DNA of 64,000 bases from Amphibalanus amphitrite (lineage: Eukaryota > Arthropoda > Thecostraca > Balanomorpha > Balanidae). The notes under the pieces are model-generated. The model made no database searches, was not told where the DNA came from, and saw only the letters and a program-made list of their open reading frames with translations. The position numbers were made by a program, and so were the translations under genes. Below are positions 1-14,055 of this stretch, in pieces (within the stretch, counting starts at the first letter, position 1; each line of letters starts with the position of its first letter). The DNA lies in assembly GCF_019059575.1 (NCBI RefSeq), contig NW_024882023.1, forward strand, positions 372,001-436,000. The letters are read 5' to 3'.

Positions 1-574
1 ATATCACAGCACCCACATCTTAGGAATCACCACACAACAGTCCATTTCAAATAATAATTCGGCCTACGACAATTCACTCAGCCCGCAACTCATTTGTGAC
101 ACTTTCCACCGCGAACGTAATGGCGGACGAGACACAAGCCAGCAGTGAAATTACTGGCCGGTGATTGGCTGAAATCCATCTGGATTGTAGTATGGCTGCG
201 TACGGTCGCACGGAATCTCGACAAATGTAGATCGTGGCAGATCGTGGTTTGAGAGGGGGCGGGGGGCGGCGCACGTGTGGATTTGGATTGTTTTTGTAGC
301 GGCCGTTTCTAACATTTTGTTAGTTGTATACTAAAATTTGCTGGATGCGTTCAGATGCTGGTGCCTGCACCATTTGCAAATTGCAGCCAATAAGCAACCC
401 TGCATGATTCTACCCTACCCCTTCGGAAAGCATTATTCATATATCTATACAGATCCATAACAAAACTACTGGGTTGGAACCCTCAGAAATAGATGGCCTT
501 GCCTCAGAAGTCAGCCTGTTCTCTCAGCACTGGTGCATGGGTACCACTGAACTGAACTGAACTCTATAATGATG
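1..574. other. Left edge, no gene recognised
   Basis: Unique-looking sequence of mixed composition. No ORF here has recognisable protein similarity, and no paired inverted repeats or tandem units were seen. Confidence 0.4.
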
Positions 575-2390
575 GGACTCATGAGCTGACATGGACCGAC
601 CATCAGAAGCCAGGGTGCGACTCGAGACCCGGGGTGGGGCCCTCAGTTGCCAGTCTGGGCCCCTGGAAACTGATCTCAAGTCTGCAGGGCGCTCAAAAGT
701 CAGTGTGGGCCCTCTGACCCCCAGTTGCCCTGTTTGGGACCCTCAGAGGGGCTGCAGCCTGGAGCAGCAGCATGGGTCCTCGTGTGCCAGCGTGGGACTC
801 TCAAAGCGACAAGGACCGTAAAAATTGGCGTGAGGCCCCTCGTGGCGCCATCACGAGCCAGCGCGGGTCCTTCAGAGACCGATGCGGGACTCTCAGAGGC
901 CAATGTGGAGTGGAACCCTTGGTAGCTGTGTAATTTGTAAGTCTCCACGATTGCTAATCACCCGAGACTGACACCGGCTGTTTGAGGTCAGCGTTGGGAC
1001 TACGAATGCCAATATGGGCCCTAAGATTCAGCAGCCATCTTCAGAGACCAATTATGTTCCAGGGAAGCTAGTGTGGAACCCTCGGTGGCCGGCTTGGAGC
1101 CCTTTTAGACCGGCATATGAAGCCTTCGGGAGTCTGAAACCACTGCGGGACCTCAAGCTAAAGTGGGCCTATCAAGAGCTCCCCATGTGGCTTCGGCACT
1201 CAAGAGCCAGTTTCGGGCCTTCTGATGCTGAGTTGGGGCCAAAGAGGCAATAATTGGCCTTAGGAGGCCACCTAGGGATCCTCCCTCAGTGACCGGCGTG
1301 GGTCCTTAGGGGACTACGCAGATGCCCTTTTCAGACGACGTACTATGTACACTACACGTACCTACTACACAAGTAGGCAGCCAAAGGCGGGGCAGCCGGC
1401 AGATGACGCGACGTGGGCAGATCAGAGACCGACTGGGGCTCTCAGGAGACCGGCATTGCGGCGTCAGGGGACGACGAAGGTCCCTCCCGGAGGCGGGCGC
1501 TGGGTCCTGGCTGAGACAAACATGAAGCCCTCACACTGGCGAGGCACCAATCCAGCGCGTGAAACCCCAGTGACCGTCGTGTTGTGGGTAGGAGATATGT
1601 GCCAAGGTATGTGCGAGGACCGACGTGGGTCATCATAGGTCACCGGTTAGCTCCCAGTAGACCGTTCTGGCCGTCCTCAGAGACCGGCGTGGGCCTCTCG
1701 GGAGGCATCCGGTACATGCTAGGTCTCGCCACGCCATGGATGGATCGCCCATGATCGTAAATACATACATACAAGCAAATTCTGAATGCTTCCGTGACAG
1801 CCTGGCCGGGCCCATATCAGATCTGAGAGACTAATAGGGTCCGTGTCAGTAGAGGACTGAGGTCGGCGGTCGCTATGGAACGGAATTGAGAGATGTAGTA
1901 AGTGCACGTCAAGGTCACATGCTAGATCTGGAAGTTAGCCCTGGGGGTCATGCCTGAGCCCACCTCATACGATTGCCGTTATTAAGTCCCCCTTCCCCCC
2001 TCCCTCCCCCCAGTGCCCAACGCTGGCCTCTTGCGACCCAATGAGTATCTTAGGGCCCGGCTTTGGGCCTGGATTATATCCCTACGATGGTCTCTGATGT
2101 TCTCGGGTGATTGTGAAGCCTCCACGTCGGCCACCCTATGATGGCTTTATTGACTCCTGAGGGCCCAGCCAGGCCATGGCCGGCAGAGCCTCACGCAGGT
2201 CAGCCCGTGTCGATCTCTGAGTTCCCTAGGCAGACTTCTGAGACTTAACCACGCAGGCCTTTGAAGCGTCACGTCGGTCTCTGTGAACCTCTCCACACAG
2301 GCGCCTAAGGACCAACGCTGGCGGCTATACTGGGGCCTTACACTGGTCTCTGGGGGAGGGTCCCGCAGGCACATCTTGCTGGTCACTCCA
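575..2390. repeat. Degenerate tandem repeat region, forward then inverted
   Basis: The stretch is built from loosely repeated units of about 25-35 bp around words such as gaccggcgtggg, gccagtgtggg and ccctcagagacc. Up to about 1.9 kb the units read in one direction. From about 2.0 kb the complementary words dominate (gagggcccagcc, cacgcaggtcag), so the region looks like an old tandem array with an inverted second arm. Short ORFs in it are repeat by-products. No gene is seen. Confidence 0.5.
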
Positions 2391-2460
2391 CTGTGCGTCT
2401 GATGCTTGGTCTGATGGCGCCACCGGCCACGCAGGCCCCGTGCACCTCCCAAAGGGCAGC

Positions 2461-2715
2461 ACCCCAGTAAACATGCCGACGTCGGCCGACGTCGGGGTGA
2501 CGTCGGCAACTCGGCACCGGCATGCCGACGTCGGCCCGACGTCGGTCCAACCTCGGCACGACGTGGGCTGGATGTCGGATATGCCCGCATGTTCCGACGT
2601 CCAGCCGAGGTGCAGCCGACGTCGGGCCGACGTCGGACCGAGATCAATTGCTGAGGTCCAGCCGACGTCGGGCCGACGTCGGGACGACGTCGGACCGACA
2701 TCGGCCGCTGTTTTG
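2461..2715. repeat. Array of CpG-rich palindrome CCGACGTCGG, first copy
   Basis: After the word cagtaaacatg, the 10-12 bp self-complementary word GCCGACGTCGG recurs many times, mixed with decayed forms such as accgacatcgg. A second copy of the same sequence lies at 3376-3653, where both ends carry the inverted words CCCAGTAAACATG and CATGTTTACTGGG. This identifies the unit as the body of a foldback-type element. Because every unit is itself a palindrome, many alternative hairpins are possible. Confidence 0.7.
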
Positions 2716-3283
2716 ACCGTTAAAATAACATAAAATACATGTTTCATGTTTTATAAAGAGCCTCTGTATTCAAAATATCCTCAGGAAACTCAAATCTTCC
2801 TCCACGCCGCAACCCCCTGATCCGGACTGGACGGGAAACTTTATCCCATTTGGGATTGCCCGTAAGCCGAGCTCGCCGGTAGCCGGGTGCGGTGATCACC
2901 GCACCCGGCTCCCCCCAAGCACTCGAGTGCTTGGGGGCTGCTCGGCCTATCCTTTGGTCAGGCTCAGCCCCGGCAACTCACCAGGGCCGGGCCTAGTTCA
3001 TATAGAAAGGCCAGTCGGCAAGTGTCACTTTGCCAAAGATCAAAGGGACACTTTGGGAAACGTTGGTGCAGGTGTGTAAGAGTGGCTATATGAATCCATT
3101 GTGGGGTCGCCCTTTCCAATAAGTGTCACGTAACAGCAATGGGACCAGGGACTCTACTATGAACTGGACCCAGGGTGCTCGCCAAGAAGACCAATGTCTC
3201 CATCCTATGATCCTTCCGGCTCTGAAATGGTCTTGTCAGACCGAAAGGGCATAACACAACAAAACAAACCATATTCGTTAGCT
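2716..3283. repeat. Dispersed repeat, also present at 36.9-37.1 kb
   Basis: The part around 3170-3270 (gaccaatgtctcc, ccggctctgaaatggtc, gaccgaaagggc, caacaaaacaaa) is the reverse complement of 36.89-36.98 kb. The blocks around 2860-2990 share the cacccggct and gctgagccc words with 37.00-37.07 kb. Inside are two adjacent perfect palindromes at 2881-2910 and 2912-2937. Family unknown; no coding capacity seen. Confidence 0.55.
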
Positions 3284-3375
3284 GGTTGTGTGGTGTAGTG
3301 GTTAGTGCCCTAACCTCGCGTTTGAATGGGATGGGTTTCGAATCCCATCGCCGGTGGATGCTTTTGGCGTGTTGT
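3284..3375 (+). mobile_element. tRNA-derived SINE head
   Basis: An RNA polymerase III A-box-like word (TGGTGTAGTGGTTAGTGCC, from 3291) is followed at normal tRNA spacing by a B-box (GGTTTCGAATCCC). The flanks do not form a clean seven-pair acceptor stem. The sequence runs straight into the CCCAGTAAACATG end of the palindrome array, so it is better read as a SINE or tRNA relic than a working tRNA gene. Confidence 0.5.
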
Positions 3376-3653
3376 CCCAGTAAACATGCCGACGTCGGCG
3401 ACTGGGGGGCTCGAATCCCGCCGCCGGTTGATGTTTTTGGCGCGTTGTCCCAATAAACATGCCGACGTCGGCCCCGTCGGTCCAACGAAAAACGGTCTCG
3501 TCAACCTTGGCAAACGATCTCGGCCCGACGTCGGCTGGACTTCGGCTAGACGTCGGAACATGCGGGCATATCCGATGTCCAGCCGATGTCGGGCCGAGGT
3601 TGAACCGACGTTGGGCCGACGTCGGGCCGACGTCGTCATGTTTACTGGGACCG
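3376..3653. mobile_element. Foldback element with CCGACGTCGG array, second copy
   Basis: It starts CCCAGTAAACATGCCGACG and ends with the inverted words GACGTCGTCATG and TTTACTGGG, giving terminal inverted repeats. The body holds repeated CCGACGTCGG words. A near-duplicate of the left end (cccaataaacatgccgacg) recurs inside at about 3449, suggesting a tandem or self-nested insertion. No transposase is present. Confidence 0.6.
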
Positions 3654-4555
3654 GTTACTGAGGACATCCAAGGACCCTATGCGGACCTCTAAGGGCCCTA
3701 TACCTACATACTAACGAGGGTCCAGTCTGACCGGTGAGGTCCCAGCGCTGGCCTCAGAGCGTTCCTCGCCGCTCTAAACGTATAGCTTAGAAGCAATCAA
3801 ATCGGTAACCTTTTTTACCAGTTTGTAAGCGGATTAAACAAACAAATCACCTTTTAACCTATCTGCATTGGTTTGATGCAAAAATGGACGGGCTCTTCCC
3901 TGATTTGGGTCCGTTGACTCTCCCGTATTGGCGTTTTCTCAGGTGACTAACGTATAGGTACCTAACAGGAGGGGAAGGGGGGGGGATTCTAGCCCTCCTC
4001 CCCCAACCGCTCGGCCCCTCACAGAGCTAGAGCATCGTGAAAAAGCGAGCGTGTTGCTAGTGACCAGGCAAAGCCGAAAGTATTTACTTTTCGTAGCAAA
4101 TCACGGTACCTTTCGAGTCAGGTTTATAACCTAACCCGGATCTCAAGAAAGTCAACACCTGCGGAGATGACGGTGAAGGTACCTTAGCACCTGCTAAATA
4201 AAAAGCACGGCGGGGTGCCTGCTGGTTGACCCGGGCAACCCTATAATGCACAAATTTACCTTTTATTTTCGCAATAACAACTGCTTGACGTAAAATCAGG
4301 ATTCCAAATCATCTTTAAAAACCTCTCAAGAAGTTTCAAGAAGTCATGATTTTCACGAGAATCGGATCATTTACAAGACCTGGAAGGTCAACGAATGACT
4401 TTGGATCGCCTTAGGATCATGCAGTTCAATTCCATTAGCTTCCTTTCGTCACGGGCAAAGCGCTCCTTTTTAGCAGCTCCCATCAGAGGCCGAATGGCTG
4501 GAAGTATATAATCGACACCCGCGCCCCTTCACCCCCTACCTGACCTGTACAGTCT
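3654..4555. repeat. Decayed fragments of the CCCTCGC/TTAA element family
   Basis: Blocks around 3960-4140 (runs of G then C, gagctagagc, gcgtgttgc, gaccaggcaaagccga) and 4370-4500 (cctggaaggtcaacgaatgac, cttcctttcgtcacgggcaa) match parts of the intact TTAA-flanked elements at 7.0, 28.9 and 46.8 kb. Intact ends were not found. No gene is seen in this stretch. Confidence 0.45.
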
Positions 4556-4769
4556 GTCTTAAAAGTACCGCGCAAAGTGACGGTGGATCCATCAAGCCTG
4601 ATCGATGAAGGACTGCCAAATTTGAGTCACCGAAGCAATGGACATCCTCGTCCATTCCCCAGCTCCATTGGTTCGGTGACTTTCAAATTATAGCAGGCCC
4701 TTCCTCGGTCAGGTCAGGCTTGATGGATTCACCGTCACTTTGCGCGGTACTTTTAAGACAGACTGTACA
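4556..4769. mobile_element. Mariner-type MITE with about 105-bp inverted arms
   Basis: The two ends are inverted copies (TGTACAGTCTGTCTTAAAAG at the left, its complement at the right), and similarity continues inwards so that nearly the whole 214 bp folds on itself. Read as TA followed by CAGTCTGTC, the ends fit the Tc1/mariner pattern: a TA target duplication and inverted repeats starting CAGT. There is no room for a transposase, so it is a non-autonomous miniature element. Confidence 0.8.
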
Positions 4770-5418
4770 TTAGCCGCTGTGAAAGCGCCAATGCGGGCGA
4801 GGGTAAGGACGAGGTTATACTGAAACTTTGGATCACTTTACGCGAATTATCCATTTCAAACCGTTGAGATCCACCTTACCTGCCTATAACAGCGAGGGAC
4901 TAGGTACGGACCCGGGCCCTCCCCTTGGCAGCGCCCTTGCGGAAATCCTCAGCCATCAGCCATCAGGGCACGTGAGCCAACCCTGTTTGGTCGCCGGGGA
5001 TCGGCCCGTGTAGTAGATGGCAGCATACTCCAAGCTCGATGCCAGCGCCACCTACCAACATTGACGAATTTCCAGTTACTGTTCGATAATCATTTGCCAA
5101 TCCTTTCGATTTGCACCAGCACTTATGTCAAATCATAGCTATTTTTGTTCGAAACACACAGCACACATTCTTCAAAACATGCATGTTCCAATGCAGCTGT
5201 TGAGCCACAATATATTTGACCACAAATAGCTAACATGTAGTTCATAGAGCATGGCAGGATATCACAAGTTGTGTTTCTTATTGAGACAGACTAGAGGTAT
5301 CCCTCAAAATGAATACAGCAAACATTGAATTTTTAACCATTCCTGCATCTTGTTGCCCTGCATGCCACAAAGCCAGCCCACTTGCTGCTTAGCAGCCTCA
5401 GCAAACCCACTCAGCAAA
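4770..5418. other. Intergenic, includes the TPI 3' flank
   Basis: This lies downstream of TPI on the minus strand. No canonical AATAAA was found in minus orientation, no poly(A) tract marks a retrocopy end, and no repeat was recognised apart from a short gcgggcgaggg word near 4794 resembling the end of the TTAA family. Confidence 0.35.
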
Positions 5419-6974
<1,556 letters not shown>

Positions 6975-7824
6975 CCCCCTAAGGTTTTTCGCGAATAACT
7001 CGCGTAAAAAGCGGCCGATCGCGACGAAACTTTCAGTACCCTCGCATTGATCAATTGTACACCTAACCTGAAAATTTCATGACCCTGACCCAAATGACCT
7101 TTGACCTGTGACCTACTTTCCGAGACCATGTTTGGCCGGAATAGCGATTCGGCGTATGTCGGCTCGCATTAGCCGCGCGTTTGCAAGCTTTTCGTGGTTT
7201 CAAACGTTCAAACATGTGATTTGATGTTGCTCCTATGCATTAGGGTGGATGTCAAAAGGTCACCTGAAGGTCAGGTCAGGTCATTGACCTTTGGTGACTT
7301 CGGTTCACTTTTTCGAGTTTTACATGTTTCTAGGCTAGTTTTTGGAGCTGATTTCGAATTTAACAGCCATTTGAACATTTACGAAGTAGTTTTGGTGCCT
7401 TCGTGACATGTTACGAAGCTGTCAGAGTCGGTTGGCACGTATTACGAATACCCGTCACGACCCCTACCGGTTGACCTGACCTGACCTGACCCGATCTGGT
7501 CTAAATGCTTAAAGACATCATCTCTGATCAAAACTAACACGATATTCGTGATCAGCACCCCGGAGAACTCCATAGCAGCCACACTTTACGACTTTCTAGG
7601 GCCCCGATTTTCCCGATTTTCGGGTCATTGACCTGACCTGGAAGGTCACCCGATGACCTAGGATCTTAAAATTGGATATCATCGGCTTCCTCTCGTGACG
7701 GGCAACACGCTCGTTTTTCCGCGAAGCTCTAGCTCAATCAGGGGCCAAACACGAGGGGGGGGGGAGTGGTCGTACCAACCTCTTGTGTCGTCGAATGACG
7801 CAAAATGGCCTGTGCCGGCGAGGG
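6975..7824 (-). mobile_element. TTAA-flanked DNA element, CCCTCGC family, copy A (minus)
   Basis: The right end is GTGCCGGCGAGGG followed by TTAA (7825-7828), the same terminus as copies at 28.9 and 46.8 kb in reverse orientation. About 850 bp match those copies, including gcgcgtttgcaagctt, gacctgacctgacct runs and the gagctagagc-like block. The left terminus is lost or diverged. TTAA target sites with CCCT ends are the hallmark of piggyBac-like elements. No transposase ORF is present, so it is a non-autonomous copy. Positions 7095-7114 carry three AGGTCA half-sites with one-base spacing (complement strand). Confidence 0.8.
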
Positions 7825-7828
7825 TTAA

Positions 7829-8735
7829 GCAACGGCTACTTAACGCTTTCCTAATTGTAAAGTGTTGCATTGTCTGCATGGTGAGGAGAACGCTAACCGG
7901 TCAGAAGGGCGATGTGTTGTGAGGAGGGCGCCGACAGGTCAGGAGGGCGCTGTACGATGAACGGCGACGCTGACTGGTCGGGAGGGCGATGCATGGTGAT
8001 GAGGGCGCTATGCGTTGCAAAAGGCGCGGGCTGGTCAGGACGGCGCTGAACGCGAAGATGTCGCCGACAGGCGAGGAGGGTGCTGACAGGTCAGGAGGGC
8101 ACTGCACGGCGATAAGGGCTGCGACAGATTTGGAGAACGCTGTCCGTGAAGAGGGCACCGACAAGGCAGCAGGGCGCTGTATGGTGGGGAGAGCGCCGAC
8201 AGATCAGGAGGGCGCCCATGGTGAGGAGGATGCTGTACGATGAGAAGGGCACTATACGAGTGAAGAGGGCGCTGACAGGTCAGGAAGACAATGTATGAAA
8301 AGAAGGGTGCGGACAAGGTGAGGAAGGCGATGTACGGTCAGGAGGGTGCCGACAGATCAGGAGGGCCGTCTACGGTGAAAAGGGCACCGACTTGTCAGGA
8401 GGGCGCTGAACGTAGAGGGCGCCGGTCTGGAGGGCTTTGTATGGTTAGGAGGCCGCTATACAGTGAGGAGGATGGCGACAGGTCAGGAGGGCACTGTACG
8501 GTGAGGAGGGTGCTATAATACGATAGGCGCTGCCAGGTCAGGAGGGCGCTGACAGGTCTGCCTGGAGGGCGCCGAATGTGAAGAGGATGCCGACAGGCCA
8601 GGAGAGCGCTGAAGGGCGAGAAGGGCGCCGACAGATCAGAAGGGCGCCGAGCAGAGTCGCAGACAGAAGGGCGCTGAAGGTGAGCCGAGGGCGCTAGATG
8701 GTCAGGAGATTGGGAGTGGATACCCGTCATTTCAG
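7829..8735 (+). repeat. Minisatellite, unit about 20 bp (gacaggtcaggagggcgct)
   Basis: About forty imperfect units of a 19-22 bp word run head to tail with substitutions and small indels. Overlapping ORFs on both strands are repeat by-products rich in Arg, Gly and Ala. It starts directly at the TTAA boundary of element copy A. Confidence 0.85.
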
Positions 8736-10180
8736 GATTGTGGGTGCATCTTCACCCACAAAGAGATATAAAATTGTAAATATGGGCGCCAGCACCGCAT
8801 GATGACGTCGCAATGGCTTACCGTCGAGGGCGACTAGAGTGCTGGACACTGAAAAGGCGCCATCGGCGCACAGAATGATCGTGGAAGGCGTCTGGATGGC
8901 GTCTTTCCAGAGGGCGCCTGCTAGATTGGGAGGGGCTAAAGCACAGTGTGCCCCCCCCCCCTTGGCTGCGCCCCTGAGTCCTTTGTCTAGCGATTTTCGA
9001 AGTACCTATGTATCGCGACCGTATGGGCCTTGGGAGCTGCCGGTGACCACAGGGGCCTTATAAGGCCCCTGATGACTCGGGACTCGTAGGCCGTATACGG
9101 CCTACGGGTCCCGAGTCATGTGGGCCATATCACCACAGGGCACCGTATCTTTTTCGAGATAAATGACCGTTCTGAAGCGTGTCGCATTTTCCTGAGCATG
9201 ATCTGGCGGCGACTGACGGCCCCTCTCCAGTCTGCGGCTGACAGCTTACTGACAAGCCACCTGGCGATCGCCAACTCAACCCTAATTACGAAGTTGTCCG
9301 CTAGGTGGCGGGGCCATACAATCCCAGTCAGGACAAGGGATTCTCATAATTATTTTGCTATCATATTTTCCCCCCTTTAAAATCATTTAAAAGCGCTATT
9401 GCACCAGTAATTTTTATACTAGCAGTAATTCCAGCCGCCGCATCAGGGTCCAGATGGAGCCAGGGAGCATATGCACCGGTGACGTCACCGTAGTGTTGCA
9501 GATTTGTAACATTAGCGAGCCCGGACGATCTTACCTAACTTATACGGCCTTGACCTCTTTGGACGCATTGCTTAGGACGCTTAGGACAGTTGTCAGTTCA
9601 GAGAAATATATACTATGGCAATGGGGCCCTGGAAAAGGTTACTTATTGGGAGCAGGCAGGAGTGGACTGGGATTTATCCATAAGCATTACTTTCTTCCTC
9701 GCCCGGCGCCCCTGCCTATGTATATTGAGAGTTGAGACTGTATGCTGCTATATATTGATATGCTATATGCAAAAGTTGAAGTTGGTGGTCATATATTTAT
9801 AAGCAGGGATATTGGTATTTGTGGGCTGAGAACAGTGGACATGGCTTTCAACACAATGCTTAAGAGTTGCTTAAATTGATGATAATTGTGAATTGAACTC
9901 CAAGCTTGGATTAGTATCAAACCAGATTTTGTACCACTGGTTTGAAAACCACAATAGTGCATGGATATGGAATATGGATAGTAGCAAATATCATCTTGAC
10001 TCACTCTAGATGACACTCATTTTCTCTCCCACTTAGCAAAACAGTGTTTGCAACAACTATTAGCATTTTGCGGCACCTTACATAAATGTCATATATTTAC
10101 TTTTCAGAAAAATAAAAGGGAGTTGTGGAGGTAAACAGTTTACAGGTTAAAAAAAATCTTCATTTTTGCACCAGAACTTC
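8736..10180. other. Region upstream of SelO, no gene recognised
   Basis: It contains two back-to-back perfect palindromes (9051-9070 and 9072-9119) and otherwise unique sequence. From 9.4 kb it becomes AT-rich. A TAA in frame with SelO at 10148-10150 closes the reading frame upstream of its first ATG. Confidence 0.4.
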
Positions 10181-13267
<3,087 letters not shown>

Positions 13268-13668
13268 GAGCGCCCGCCTTCTCGTCAGCTGCTCGAACCG
13301 CCCGCCTCCTGGTCAGCTACTCGAGCTGAGAGCGCGACGCCGAAGGCGGCTTCAGGACGCCACGGCTGACCCGGGGCGGCTCCCCGTGAGGACCTGTGTC
13401 GCGTAGGTAACGTTACACCGCCTCAGCCCGCTGGTAACGGGACTCAGGTAAGAGGCGTGCTGCTTTAGTGTGCTCTGCGGCAGTGAACGCTGGCGTTTTT
13501 TAGTTTAGCAGAATGGGTGCTATTTGTAAGCGCTGCTTGAATTCCTGATGAAGCGCCACCAGCTCGCCAGGCTGCTGCCGGGGGATAATGCCTCGAAGTT
13601 CTGGGCGCTCGAATACTGTTTTATGATGGATATTGTTGATGTTAAATGGTCCGTCATCGTGGAGCCTT
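13268..13668 (+). other. SelO 3' flank and probable 3' UTR
   Basis: Directly after the SelO stop, a short duplicated word (gtcagctgctcgaac / gtcagctactcgag, gagagcgc) repeats the last coding codons imperfectly, and GC falls gradually. No AATAAA signal or further gene was found before the MITE at 13669. Confidence 0.35.
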
Positions 13669-13820
13669 GGTGGTGTTTCACCGGTGATAGCAGCACGCTG
13701 CTATCACACGTGTCACATTGGGTTTCCATGGAGACGTCAACAAGCCCATTGCTCCAACACTACCACAAGTGTGACGTCAGCATAATAGCAGCGTGCTGCT
13801 ATCACCGGTGAAACACCACC
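13669..13820. mobile_element. Foldback MITE, GGTGGTGTTTCACC ends
   Basis: The 152-bp unit starts GGTGGTGTTTCACCGGTGAT and ends with its exact complement; the arms are about 40 bp. It is flanked on both sides by CTT, a possible 3-bp target duplication. A related partial copy in the other orientation lies at 28.36-28.44 kb. The superfamily is not assigned; a 3-bp duplication would fit PIF/Harbinger-like elements. Confidence 0.75.
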
Positions 13821-14055
13821 CTTGTATTCGCTCCAACTGTGTTAACTAGAGTAGCCTGATGGTGACTGACCAGACGGAATGAATGGCTGTGTATGTTATC
13901 CACATACTGAGACGTATGTCTCAGCGAATGTGCGCAAAAAGTGATGAACGCTCACAATATATTATAACGGTTGAGGTATGAAGCTGGCAGTGTTCGTTCG
14001 ATGAGAGGTCGCGATTCGTACAACTACACACTATCACCGGGTTCCCCGAGTGGCG

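Noticed and set aside
3284-3357. Functional tRNA gene on the plus strand
   Set aside because: A- and B-box words are present without a clean acceptor stem, and the sequence is embedded in repeats.
10148-10180. Extension of SelO upstream of 10181 using TTG at 10166
   Set aside because: TTG is not a credible start in an animal nuclear gene; an in-frame stop at 10148 and the ATG at 10181 fix the start.
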